Below, in pieces: positions 7,565 through 15,666 of a stretch of 25,549 nucleotides of DNA (position 1 is the first letter of the stretch; the number at the start of each line of letters is the position of its first letter). Made by a program: the position numbers and the translations under genes. Below the pieces are notes generated by a model. The model saw only the letters and a program-made list of their open reading frames with translations. It did no database searches and had not been told where the DNA came from. This stretch comes from Acidobacteriaceae bacterium (lineage in GTDB: Bacteria; Acidobacteriota; Terriglobia; Terriglobales; Acidobacteriaceae): positions 1-25,549 of the forward strand of contig JASHVU010000097.1 of the NCBI GenBank assembly GCA_030044455.1, given 5' to 3'.

Positions 7565-7749
7565 CGGCCATAGAGTTCGAGGAGCTGCGATACGTGCTCC
7601 TCAGGCTTGGCGGGCGCCGCTCCGCTAAATCCAGTAGAGGGAGTTGCGGGGCGGCCGACGCCAACCGTGCCGGCTACGAACTTTAAAAGATCGAGCGCGA
7701 TATCTTCATTGCGACGAGCGCCAAGTCCAACGTCATTGAGTGAATCCAT
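7501..7749 (-). CDS. Small conserved-looking hypothetical protein upstream of the dehydrogenase
   Basis: This 82-residue soluble protein has no signal peptide or membrane segment. The N-terminal half (NEDIALDLLKFVAGTVGVG) and the segment EEHVSQLLELYGRCLKAI look helical, joined by a Pro/Ser/Gly-rich linker. The start at 7749 is chosen because GGAGA lies at proper distance on the minus strand; the longer open frame to 7923 adds residues without a ribosome-binding site. Its stop (TAG) lies within the 5' region of the dehydrogenase gene, so the two genes overlap and are likely co-transcribed. I do not recognise a family; a partner or regulator role is a guess. Confidence 0.65.
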   Translation of the reverse strand: MDSLNDVGLGARRNEDIALDLLKFVAGTVGVGRPATPSTGFSGAAPAKPEEHVSQLLELYGRCLKAIQGESPKETQQKEAAQ

Positions 7750-8021
7750 AGGTAGAAATCTCCGAAGAAAGATGCTACCAGAAACGGCGACAGCCCATCC
7801 GTGGCCGGCCAAACGGTAACCGAGGCTGCGGCGCGCAAAGAGCGACAGATTCTGGCCCTGTTCGTTTTCGAACATTCGATCTCGCAATCGAACCAGGAAG
7901 GGCTTTGGGCCCACGTGGCGCAACTCTCAAAACCGGCTGGAAAATCAGATGTTTGGGTTTCGAGGCTGCGTGGCGTAAGAATTGCTGCCCAGTCGTGGGA
8001 TACTTCTGTCGTGGGGGTAGG

Positions 8022-10508
8022 ATGGACACGTTGTTCTATGATCTGCGTTTTTCCCTTCGACAATTGAGCAAGGCGCCAGGGATGGCATTGCTGGCAATCC
8101 TGACATTAGCGCTTGGCATCGGCGCAAATGCTGCGATTTTTACGGTCGTCGAGAATGTGCTGCTACGGCCGCTTCCCTATCCGAACTCGAGGCAGCTGGT
8201 CTTTATCGGCCCGCCGCACGCCGAGCCTGGCTTCTCGTCGACCTCCTGGCTCAACTACAGCGACATCCGGTCGCAGTCGCATCAGCTTGAAGCGGTGGCG
8301 GGCTACTCAGAAGACATAAGCGTGATTGAGACAACGGATGAGTCTGAGAGTGTTGAGGCGCCTCGGGTAACCCCAAACCTGTTTTCAATGCTGGACGCAA
8401 AGCCGCTTTTGGGACGTACCTTCACCGCAAGCGACGGAGAGGCCAACGGGCCTCGGGTTGCGATTCTCGGAGAAGGACTGTGGAGAGGCACATTCCATGC
8501 CGATCCAGGAATTGTGGGGCGCACGGTAAGGATCGGCGGGCAGGCGCGAACGGTGATAGGCGTGATGCCAGCCGCTTTTCACTTTCCCGAGTCGATGGGA
8601 CCCGACCTTGAAAAGGGCCTCTGGCTGCCATTGCAACCTACCGGTGAAATGCTGAAGGATCGCGGCTACGACTTTTTCCTGGTCGTGGGCAGGCTTCGCG
8701 AAGGCGCCAATCTGAGCCAGTTGCAGCAGGAGCTGAAAGCAATTGCCGGGCGCGTTCCGCGCACCAAAGACGATTCGATCGTCAGGTTGGACGCCTGGTC
8801 ATATCAGGAGCTTTTGACCGGATCGGTCCGTCCGGTTTTGTTTGGGCTTTTTGCGGCGCTTGGGCTGGTGTTGCTGATTGCCTGTGCGAACGTTTCAAAC
8901 CTGCTGATTGCGCGTTGCCTCGGACGCCGTCAGGAGTTTGCGGTGCGGGCTGCGTTAGGCGCTGGCCGGGCGCGGCTCATGCGTCAGCTACTGGCCGAGG
9001 GTTTCATTCTCAGTTTCATGGGCTGCCTGGTCGGCGTGATTCTTGCTGAGCTCGCCATTGCCGCAGTCCACAAACTGCCTGACGGCACCATTCCCCGCGC
9101 CGATGCGATTTCAATCCACTGGTCCATCGTTCTGGTATTGGCGGTCATCGCTGCGGTTACGACCATTCTGTCGTCGCTTCTGCCGGGTCTTCTTGTAGCC
9201 CGTTCCAATCCCCAGGCCGCGCTGCAGGCAGCATCGCGCGGATTGGGCTCGCGGACAGTGGGCGGAAGGATCTCGGGCATATTGGTTACGGGCGAGGTTG
9301 CCCTTTCGACATTGCTGTTAGTCGGCGCCGGACTGCTTTTCAGAACTTTATGGAATCTTGAGAACGCGCAATTGGGTTTTGCGACGGCGCACCTGACTAC
9401 ATTCTCGGCAATGCCCGCAGATGCGGCGGGGTTCTCGGGGATGGCGGTTTCAACGGATACGACGAACGCCCCGCCTTCGGTTGCTTCTCTTGTTTACAAG
9501 CCGGTTCTCGATCGCATCAGGCAATCGCCCGGCGTTGAAGATGCAACATTGGTGACGGAACCGCCACTCGGAGGAATGGGCATCGGGAGCAGTTTCGACA
9601 TTCTGGGTGAAACAAAGGACCCGAAGAATGAGTGGCAGACGAACGTGACGGCGGTCAGCGGAGATTACGCGCGAACTCTCGAGACTCCGATCGTTCGCGG
9701 ACGAATGATTGAAGACAGCGACACTCGATCGACGCAGTTTGTCGTGGTGATTAACCAGGCCTTTGCAAAAGAGTTTTTCCCTGGAAAAGATCCGATCGGG
9801 AAGCAGATCGACCTGGGCGGGAAAGACACGGGAATGATCCAGCCCTACACAATCGTGGGAGTGCTTGGGGACCAGGTGGATAAGAGCGTCGGAGCGCCGG
9901 CGCGGCCGAACCTGATGATTCCGCAGGAACAGATTCCAACAACATCGCTTTTTTACCAGGCGCTTTTGAAGACGATCGTCAACTTTGTCGTGAAGACCCG
10001 GGGGAACATACCGGTAGCGCCGCAGATGCGGGCCGTCTTCCACAGCGTGGCGCCGGGATACGCGCTCGACAACTTTCAGACCATGCAGGATGCCGTGGAT
10101 AAGAACACTTTCAGCCAGCGGCTGGGACTTTATCTTGTGGGCTCGTTTGCCGGGTTGGCGATTGCAATGGTGATTGCAGGGCTTTACGGGGTGCTGTCGC
10201 AGCTGGTGAGTTACCGGCGCCGGGAAATTGGCGTGCGCATGGCGCTGGGAGCAACCCGCGCGAGCGTGGCGCAACTGGTGCTTCGCCAGGGGAGTGCGTT
10301 GATCGCCGTTGGGCTCGTGGTGGGATTGATTCTGGCGTTCGCCACCGGAAGGCTGGTAAAGAGCTTCCTCTACCAGGTGAAACCCACCGATGTTTCAACG
10401 TACTTGTGCGTGGCGGCGGTGCTAGCGCTGGTCGGGCTGATTGCTGCCTTCATTCCCGCCCGGAAGGCGGCGTCAATTCAACCGATGCAGGCACTGCGCG
10501 AGGATTAG
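8022..10508 (+). CDS. ADOP-family orphan ABC-type permease (MacB/FtsX-like)
   Basis: This 828-residue membrane protein has the duplicated architecture of the acidobacterial duplicated orphan permeases. A first membrane helix (about 21-43) is followed by a MacB-type periplasmic core domain (about 45-250) and an FtsX-like domain with three helices (about 270-400). A second helix/periplasmic core (about 418-690) and a second FtsX domain (about 702-815) complete it. The paired signatures RRQEFAVRAALGAGRARL (303-320) and RRREIGVRMALGATRASV (732-749) show the internal duplication. No ATP-binding gene is adjacent, as usual for this family. The ATG at 8022 has GGGGGTAGG just upstream; an in-frame ATG at 7905 would add 39 residues unlike the family. 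By analogy with MacB it may take part in envelope export or mechanotransmission, but the substrate is unknown. Confidence 0.93.
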   Translation: MDTLFYDLRFSLRQLSKAPGMALLAILTLALGIGANAAIFTVVENVLLRPLPYPNSRQLVFIGPPHAEPGFSSTSWLNYSDIRSQSHQLEAVAGYSEDISVIETTDESESVEAPRVTPNLFSMLDAKPLLGRTFTASDGEANGPRVAILGEGLWRGTFHADPGIVGRTVRIGGQARTVIGVMPAAFHFPESMGPDLEKGLWLPLQPTGEMLKDRGYDFFLVVGRLREGANLSQLQQELKAIAGRVPRTKDDSIVRLDAWSYQELLTGSVRPVLFGLFAALGLVLLIACANVSNLLIARCLGRRQEFAVRAALGAGRARLMRQLLAEGFILSFMGCLVGVILAELAIAAVHKLPDGTIPRADAISIHWSIVLVLAVIAAVTTILSSLLPGLLVARSNPQAALQAASRGLGSRTVGGRISGILVTGEVALSTLLLVGAGLLFRTLWNLENAQLGFATAHLTTFSAMPADAAGFSGMAVSTDTTNAPPSVASLVYKPVLDRIRQSPGVEDATLVTEPPLGGMGIGSSFDILGETKDPKNEWQTNVTAVSGDYARTLETPIVRGRMIEDSDTRSTQFVVVINQAFAKEFFPGKDPIGKQIDLGGKDTGMIQPYTIVGVLGDQVDKSVGAPARPNLMIPQEQIPTTSLFYQALLKTIVNFVVKTRGNIPVAPQMRAVFHSVAPGYALDNFQTMQDAVDKNTFSQRLGLYLVGSFAGLAIAMVIAGLYGVLSQLVSYRRREIGVRMALGATRASVAQLVLRQGSALIAVGLVVGLILAFATGRLVKSFLYQVKPTDVSTYLCVAAVLALVGLIAAFIPARKAASIQPMQALRED

Positions 10509-10618
10509 ACCGGATTAGGAATTTACGTGGCGAAATTGAATGCGTGCAAGGTGCCGTTTTCTTGAGGAAAGCGGCACTTGAGAACACCAACGCTCCCTAC
10601 ACCAATTCCTAATCCGGT
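10509..10618. repeat. Large nested inverted-repeat (hairpin) element
   Basis: ACCGGATTAGGAATT (10509-10523) is perfectly reverse-complemented at 10604-10618. Nested inside is a second stem, CAAGGTGCCGTTTTC (10547-10561) with GGAAAGCGGCACTTG (10566-10580), imperfect with one bulge and a TTGA loop. The flanks between the two stems also pair weakly. The element begins just after the ADOP stop codon (10506-10508) and ends 46 bp before folK. It could be a transcript-end structure, a MITE/REP-like element, or a small structured RNA. Confidence 0.65.
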
Positions 10619-10664
10619 ATAGCTGGCGGGCCCGACCCGAGTGCTCAGCTAACCTTGATGCAGG

Positions 10665-11276
10665 ATGACTGTTGCTTACATCGGACTGGGCGCGAACTTG
10701 CCGAGCCCTGCTGGCTCTCCTGAGGCCACGCTGGCCGCAGCGGTTAAGCGAATGTCTGAGCTGGGACAGGTGATCGCGTGCTCTTCGCTTTACTCGACCG
10801 CGCCGGTGGGCTATGCGGAGCAGCCGCGATTCTTGAATGCGGTGGTGGGAGTCGAAACGCATCTCGGCCCGCGGGAATTGCTGCTCGCACTGCTGGGGAT
10901 TGAGCGCGAGTTTGGACGGGACCGCGCCAGCGCCATTGTGAACGGACCGCGCACTCTGGACCTCGACATTCTTTTGTGTGGCGACTTGATGGTGAGCGAA
11001 TCAGGCCTGGAGATTCCCCATCCCCGGCTGGCTGAGCGCGAGTTTGCTCTGGTTCCGCTAAACGAAATTGCCCCGGACGCACGCGATCCGCGATCGGGCG
11101 CGAGCGTGAAACAATTGTTAGAGAAGTTGCGGACTGGCCTTTCACTGAATTCGAATCAAACGACGGATGAAGTTGTGGCAATCGAAAGCGATTGTTGGCG
11201 CGCTGGCGGGTCTCGCGCTCATGCCGGTAGCGACAACGCGCGCGCAAGCGCCGGCGTCGATCCAAATCACAGTTGA
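10665..11276 (+). CDS. folK: 2-amino-4-hydroxy-6-hydroxymethyldihydropteridine diphosphokinase
   Basis: HPPK transfers pyrophosphate from ATP to 6-hydroxymethyl-dihydropterin, the step before dihydropteroate synthase in folate synthesis (cytoplasm). The sequence starts MTVAYIGLGANL, the canonical N-terminus. It carries the pterin-contacting S41-L-Y43-x-T-x-P-V segment, FLNAVV (57-61), and the family signature NGPRTLDLDILL (93-104) with the catalytic/Mg-binding Asp pair. HPRLAEREFALVPL (119-132) ends the fold. At 203 residues it is longer than the usual 160-180: the last 36 residues (about 168-203) lie inside the next gene in another frame and look unstructured. Other folate genes are not adjacent. 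Confidence 0.95.
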   Translation: MTVAYIGLGANLPSPAGSPEATLAAAVKRMSELGQVIACSSLYSTAPVGYAEQPRFLNAVVGVETHLGPRELLLALLGIEREFGRDRASAIVNGPRTLDLDILLCGDLMVSESGLEIPHPRLAEREFALVPLNEIAPDARDPRSGASVKQLLEKLRTGLSLNSNQTTDEVVAIESDCWRAGGSRAHAGSDNARASAGVDPNHS

Positions 11277-13452
11277 AGATGCGCGCGGAGCTGTTCTGGC
11301 TGGAGCGGTAATCACCGATAGCAACGGCAAAGTGCTGGGGCAAACGGATGAGGCTGGCCAGGCAGCGATTTTGTGCGCGATACCCTGCTCTGTGCGAATC
11401 TCTGCCATGGGATTTGCGCCGCAAAGCCTGATGATGACGGCATCGACAACGGTAATGCTGAAGCCAACGCAGGTTGCGGAACAAGTGACGGTCACAGCGT
11501 ACAGGACGCCGATCGGAGACCTCGAGAGCCCAGCAACAACGAGGACTCTGACACAAGCAACTCTGGGAACCACTGCGGCGATTCCGCTGGACGATCAGCT
11601 CCGCCAATTGCCGGGGGTCGAATTATTCCGCCGCTCCAGCTCGCTGGTGGCGAATCCGACTTCGCAGGGAATCAGCCTGCGCGGGCTGGGCTCGACCTCG
11701 GCAAGCAGGACGCTGGCGACCGAGGACGACGTGCCACTGAACGATGCGCTGGGTGGTTGGATCCACTGGCAGGAGACCCCGGAGCTCGCAATTCGCGACG
11801 TGGAGCTGGTGCGCGGAGGAGCCAGTGATTTGTACGGCTCGAGCGCCATTGGCGGCGTGGTGAACATTATTTCCGCACGCCCTGAAACCGATGGGCTGGA
11901 GGTGCGGAGCACCTACGGTGGTGAGGAAACCTACGATAACAGCGCACTGACGACAGCAAAGCGGGGCACATGGGGCGGGCTGATTGCCGGAGGGTTGATT
12001 GGGACGAATGGTTACGTTCAGGAGGCGCCCTATCAACGCGGCCCGGTGGACCAGCCAAGCAATGTGCATAGCCAGAATGCGCTGCTGATCGGCGAACATG
12101 AGAGCGGCACGCTTCGCGGATTTGCACGGGCGAGCGGATTCAACGAGCTGCGCCATAACGGTACGCCGTACCAATTCAATGGAACGAGGCTGGTGCGATA
12201 TGCGACCGGCGCGGAATGGACCAACGGACAAGGCGATGCGCTCAATCTGCGGCTCTACGGCAGCGATGAACGGTACAGGCAAACATTCTCGAGCATTTCG
12301 AATCTGCCGAATTTTGGAGATGCGGCTTGTACCTACCGCTGCGGCGAAACACCGACGAAATACTCCTACGTTCCCGATAACGAACTGGGTGCGTCGCTGA
12401 ACTGGACGCAGTCATTGACGTCGAAATTGCTGTTGGTGGCTGGCGCCGACGTGCGCGACGTGCGCGTGTGGGATGAAGAACGGTCGTTCGGAGCAAAACC
12501 GGGGGTTACAAACCTGCACGACCATCAACGCGGCTCGGGCGGCTATGCCGAAGCGATGTGGCAGCGCGGCGGATGGACGATGTCGGCATCGGGGCGGCTC
12601 GACTGGTTCCAGAATTACGACGGGCAGCAGTTGATGTGGAACGGAGATGGATGGACGCCAAGCGCTACCCAGCCTCAGCAATTTGGCGAGAGACTGTTCG
12701 ATCCGCGCCTCGGGGTCTCGCGCAGACTTTTTGAGCATTGGGCGGTTTCAGCGAGTGGTTTCCGCGCGTTTCGCGCGCCCACTCCGAATGAGTTGTACCG
12801 CGCCACCCAGGTTGGGAACGAGCTGACGCTTGCCAACGGAAGTCTGAAGAGTGAACGCGCGACAGGATGGGAAGCCGGACTGACTACGCACCAGCAATGG
12901 GGCGTGATCAGGGCAAGCTATTTCCTCACGCAGGTGAATCGACCCATCACCGCGCTCACCACAAACCCGAATTCATCGCCGATTTTGCTGGTGCGCGAGA
13001 ATCTGGGGCAGATCGAGAGCCGCGGTTTTTCTCTTGATTTTGGACTAGCTCCGAGGCCATGGCTGGGAGTGGATGGCGGATACCAGTATGCGCACGCGAC
13101 GGTTTCACGAGGCACGCAGGATTACGGCAAGTGGATTCCGGAAGTGGCGAGGAACGTCGCGACGCTGAATGTGCGGGCGTCTGACGCGCGACTGGGTGCG
13201 CTGAGCCTGCAGAGCCGATTGAGCGGGCGCATGTACGACGATGATGCGAATTCATTCCTGCTGCATGGATACTTCAGGCTCGATGCCTACGCTTCGCACA
13301 GCTTCGGGAGGCGGCTCGAGGTGTTTGCGGCGGGCGAGAATCTGTTCAATCGTGCGATTCAGGTATCCGAGACCCCGACAACAACGCTCGGACAACCAAG
13401 GACGGCGAGAGCTGGATTTGAAGTGAGGATGAATGCGGCGCGCGATAACTAA
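11167..13452 (+). CDS. TonB-dependent outer-membrane receptor
   Basis: This 761-residue receptor has a signal peptide (1-28, ending TTRAQA), a carboxypeptidase-regulatory-like beta-sandwich (about 31-100) and a TonB-box-like segment EQVTVTAYRTP (105-115). The plug domain (about 118-240) contains LDDQLRQLPGVELF, SQGISLRGLG and the typical VELVRGGASDLYGSSAIGGVVNI. A 22-strand barrel fills the rest, including the family-typical GFRAFRAPTPNELYR. It takes up a ligand across the outer membrane using TonB/ExbBD energy; sequence does not reveal the ligand, though the size and plug resemble BtuB/siderophore-type receptors rather than the 1000-residue acidobacterial Cna-B receptors. The ATG lies inside folK (110-bp out-of-frame overlap). 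The last strand is followed by a short NAARDN tail rather than a terminal aromatic residue. Confidence 0.92.
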   Translation: MKLWQSKAIVGALAGLALMPVATTRAQAPASIQITVEDARGAVLAGAVITDSNGKVLGQTDEAGQAAILCAIPCSVRISAMGFAPQSLMMTASTTVMLKPTQVAEQVTVTAYRTPIGDLESPATTRTLTQATLGTTAAIPLDDQLRQLPGVELFRRSSSLVANPTSQGISLRGLGSTSASRTLATEDDVPLNDALGGWIHWQETPELAIRDVELVRGGASDLYGSSAIGGVVNIISARPETDGLEVRSTYGGEETYDNSALTTAKRGTWGGLIAGGLIGTNGYVQEAPYQRGPVDQPSNVHSQNALLIGEHESGTLRGFARASGFNELRHNGTPYQFNGTRLVRYATGAEWTNGQGDALNLRLYGSDERYRQTFSSISNLPNFGDAACTYRCGETPTKYSYVPDNELGASLNWTQSLTSKLLLVAGADVRDVRVWDEERSFGAKPGVTNLHDHQRGSGGYAEAMWQRGGWTMSASGRLDWFQNYDGQQLMWNGDGWTPSATQPQQFGERLFDPRLGVSRRLFEHWAVSASGFRAFRAPTPNELYRATQVGNELTLANGSLKSERATGWEAGLTTHQQWGVIRASYFLTQVNRPITALTTNPNSSPILLVRENLGQIESRGFSLDFGLAPRPWLGVDGGYQYAHATVSRGTQDYGKWIPEVARNVATLNVRASDARLGALSLQSRLSGRMYDDDANSFLLHGYFRLDAYASHSFGRRLEVFAAGENLFNRAIQVSETPTTTLGQPRTARAGFEVRMNAARDN

Positions 13453-13487
13453 CGATGTCGATTGCGTTGCACGAGACGGGCACTTGC

Positions 13488-13527
13488 TTGAGTGGCGATT
13501 GGTCTGGACCGATAGAATTCTCTGGTG
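13488..13527 (+). promoter_or_regulatory. Candidate promoter for a leaderless tgt transcript
   Basis: TAGAAT (13513-13518) matches the -10 consensus at five of six positions; TTGAGT (13488-13493) is a weaker -35 with a 19-bp spacer. Seven bases past the -10 is the G of the GTG start (13525), which is the expected transcription start. There is no Shine-Dalgarno sequence, and an in-frame TAG at 13513 limits any upstream start. Confidence 0.45.
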
Positions 13528-14649
13528 AGCTTCAAGTTTGAAATTCTTGCCGAGAGCACCGGCGGCGGGCGGTGCGCGCGGCTTGATTTGCCGCACCAGG
13601 TAGTGGAGACGCCGGTGTTTATGCCGGTGGGTACGGCCGGCTCAGTCAAGGCCGTGGCGCAGGATGTGGTAGAGAGCCTGGGCGCGCAGATCATTCTCGG
13701 TAATACGTATCACCTTTATCTGCGGCCTGGGCATGAGGCCATCCGGCGCATGGGCGGGCTGCACCGATTTATCAGCTGGCCGCGCGCCATGCTTACCGAT
13801 TCGGGCGGCTTCCAAGTGTTCAGCCTGAGCCAGTTGCGCAAAGTCACGGACGAGGGCGTGCAGTTTCGATCGCACCTGGATGGGAGTTCACACTCCTTTA
13901 CCCCTGAGCATTCGATCGACGTTCAGATTGCACTGGGCGGCGATATCTCGATGGCCTTCGACGAGTGCACCGAATATCCAGCCGATCGCAACCGTGCGGA
14001 AGAGAGCCTGCGGTTGACGATCACCTGGGCAAAGCGGTCGCTTGCGCACTTCAGCGCGCATCGCGAAAGCGTGATTTGGCGCGATGAGTTTAGAGGGCGC
14101 AGGCAGAGTCTCTTCGGAATTGTGCAGGGCGGAATGTACGCGGATCTGCGGCGAGAGTGCGCCGAGCGGCTCACAGAGATGAGTTTTGGCGAGATGCAGT
14201 TCGACGGCTACGCAATCGGCGGGCTAAGTGTGGGTGAGCCGCGCGAGTTGACACTCGAAATGATTGCCGAGGTTCTTCCCGTTCTGCCCCGCGACAAACC
14301 GCGTTATGTGATGGGTGTCGGGTATCCCGACGAAATTGAGCGCTACGCGAAACTCGGCGTGGACATGATGGATTGCGTTCTGCCCACGCGCGCAGCGCGC
14401 CACGGACTGCTTTTTACGAGCGAAGGACGCGTGAACATCAAGAACAAGCAATACGCCGAGGATCAAAATCCGCCTGACCCGAATTGCAATTGCATGGTCT
14501 GCCGGCGCTACACTCGCGCTTATCTGCGGCACCTGATGCAGGCCGGCGAAGCGCTTTCGGGCACCCTGAACACGATTCACAACCTGGCGTATTATCTTGG
14601 GATCATGGCGCGGGTGAGAGGGGAGATTGCGGCTGGAACGCAGAGTTAA
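13525..14649 (+). CDS. tgt: Queuine/preQ1 tRNA-guanine transglycosylase
   Basis: TGT exchanges guanine-34 of the anticodon of tRNA(Asp/Asn/His/Tyr) for preQ1 during queuosine synthesis. The 374-residue protein has the full (beta/alpha)8 fold: VETPVFMPVGT (28-38), LTDSGGFQVFSL with active-site Asp92, GIVQGG (198-203), the predicted nucleophile Asp283 in MMDCVLPTRAARHG, and the zinc site C321, C323, C326 and H352. Start: GTG at 13525, the only sensible choice because an in-frame TAG lies at 13513 (a CTG at 13522 is the other). No ribosome-binding site is visible, consistent with leaderless translation. It is separated by 72 bp from the receptor gene and converges with the regulator gene downstream. 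Other queuosine genes are not seen here. Confidence 0.97.
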   Translation: MSFKFEILAESTGGGRCARLDLPHQVVETPVFMPVGTAGSVKAVAQDVVESLGAQIILGNTYHLYLRPGHEAIRRMGGLHRFISWPRAMLTDSGGFQVFSLSQLRKVTDEGVQFRSHLDGSSHSFTPEHSIDVQIALGGDISMAFDECTEYPADRNRAEESLRLTITWAKRSLAHFSAHRESVIWRDEFRGRRQSLFGIVQGGMYADLRRECAERLTEMSFGEMQFDGYAIGGLSVGEPRELTLEMIAEVLPVLPRDKPRYVMGVGYPDEIERYAKLGVDMMDCVLPTRAARHGLLFTSEGRVNIKNKQYAEDQNPPDPNCNCMVCRRYTRAYLRHLMQAGEALSGTLNTIHNLAYYLGIMARVRGEIAAGTQS

Positions 14650-14664
14650 GCGCACATTCGGGCG

Positions 14665-14736
14665 GCCCCATTCTTCCCGCACAAGACGCGGAGACGATGG
14701 GGCAACCTCAGAGGCGATCTCAGGGGCGACCTCAGA
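14665..14736. repeat. Inverted repeat followed by three 12-bp tandem repeats between convergent genes
   Basis: GCCCCAT (14665-14671) is reverse-complemented at 14697-14703. Next come three contiguous 12-bp units at 14701-14712, 14713-14724 and 14725-14736 sharing GGCRAYCTCAGR. The third unit runs into the 3' end of the regulator gene (stop at 14732-14734). There is no T-run, so this is not an obvious intrinsic terminator. Confidence 0.55.
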
Positions 14737-15028
14737 TTGCGGCGCCCAACAGTTGCTTCAGCGCCGAGACGTATTCCTGAAGAGCCTCGCGGCCCGTGTC
14801 GGTCATGCGGTAGATAGTTTGTGGCTTGCGCTGGACAAATTTTTTCTCGACGGCAACATAGCCCGACTCTTCCAGCTTCATGAGTTGCGCGCCTAGATTG
14901 CCGTCGGTCGATCCGGTTTTGGCGCGAAGCCAGGTGAATTCGGCCTCTTCAACGCCGGCGAGGAGCGAGAGCAGAGCCAGCCGTAGTTTGCCGTGAATCA
15001 CTGGATTCAACTCCGGAAGTTCAGGCAT
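14732..15028 (-). CDS. Winged-helix transcriptional regulator (HTH_34 type)
   Basis: This 98-residue one-domain DNA-binding protein has an N-terminal helix (NPVIHGKLRLALLSLL), the helix-turn-helix (about 30-58: FTWLRAKTGSTDGNLGAQLMKLEESGYV) and a basic wing (59-75: VEKKFVQRKPQTIYRMT), followed by a dimerisation helix (78-97). This fits the MarR/PadR-like winged-helix family with no ligand domain. The ATG at 15028 overlaps the end of the upstream membrane-protein gene by 8 bp, making it the last gene of the ABC exporter operon. It is therefore a candidate autoregulator acting at the palindrome in the operon promoter (18095-18109). Confidence 0.88.
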   Translation of the reverse strand: MPELPELNPVIHGKLRLALLSLLAGVEEAEFTWLRAKTGSTDGNLGAQLMKLEESGYVAVEKKFVQRKPQTIYRMTDTGREALQEYVSALKQLLGAAI

Positions 15029-15620
15029 GGCGCGCGACCTGCCGGCGCTGGCGCGACTCGAGCACCATCATGTATGCGCCAAAAACGATCTGGCCCAGAA
15101 ATATGGCGACCAGAAAAGTCACGACCGTCACATTGAGACTGGTGAAGCAGGCCACCATCGTCGCCGTCCACCACACAATTGCGCAAATGAACTCAGCCTT
15201 CCACTTGAGCGTGAAGCTGCAAGCGGCGTTGGCCAGCCCGATGATTGCCGAAGCAGTTGCAAAAAAGGCTCGAGGGTCGGTCCCGCGCAGGCCAAAGCCT
15301 ATTGCATCAAAAAGGATGAACATGGTCGCACCGGATGCGATCCAGATGGAAGCAATAGCGCGGCCGACAGTGGTTTCGGGGGCCTGGTATTTGCGGCGCG
15401 AGAAGCCAAGAAAAGTGAATACTGCGGCCGCTGCCATGGTGACCGGCCAGGCATAAACGAAACCGCCTAGCCATGCCCAGAAGAACGCAACGTAGTACGC
15501 AATGCCCCACAGCACGAAGGTCCAACCCCAGCTTTCCTGCTTGCGACGCCCCTCGGCGATCATTCTTTGCATCAGGTCGAGACGTTCTCTCAATTCGATC
15601 TCTTCAGCATTTGCGTTCAT
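15021..15620 (-). CDS. Polytopic membrane protein of the ABC exporter operon
   Basis: This 199-residue protein has a charged, helical N-terminus (EEIELRERLDLMQRMIAEGRRKQESWG) followed by about six hydrophobic segments (roughly 30-50, 52-72, 86-108, 115-135, 142-162, 166-188) and a basic tail (ESRQRRQVARHA). The start at 15620 is chosen for AAGGAGA six bases upstream; the open frame continues to 15674 and into the permease stop but without such a site. No family assigned. Its place between the permease and the regulator suggests a membrane accessory or a signal link to the winged-helix protein, but that is inferred from position only. Confidence 0.82.
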   Translation of the reverse strand: MNANAEEIELRERLDLMQRMIAEGRRKQESWGWTFVLWGIAYYVAFFWAWLGGFVYAWPVTMAAAAVFTFLGFSRRKYQAPETTVGRAIASIWIASGATMFILFDAIGFGLRGTDPRAFFATASAIIGLANAACSFTLKWKAEFICAIVWWTATMVACFTSLNVTVVTFLVAIFLGQIVFGAYMMVLESRQRRQVARHA

Positions 15621-15666
15621 GTGATTCTCCTTTTCATGCTGGTCGATATTCTGAGCTGAGGTCAGT

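Noticed and set aside
6602..7573. 323-codon plus-strand frame opposite the dehydrogenase
   Set aside because: Antisense to a well-supported Gfo/Idh/MocA gene; Gly/Asp-rich product without motifs.
7905..8021. Upstream extension of the ADOP permease (39 more residues)
   Set aside because: The family begins at the MDTLFYDLRF-type sequence, which has its own GGGGGTAGG site; the extension is Cys/Trp/Arg-rich and unlike a protein start.
14665..14703. GCCCCAT inverted repeat as a terminator for tgt
   Set aside because: The 25-nt loop and the lack of a T-run on either strand make intrinsic termination unlikely.
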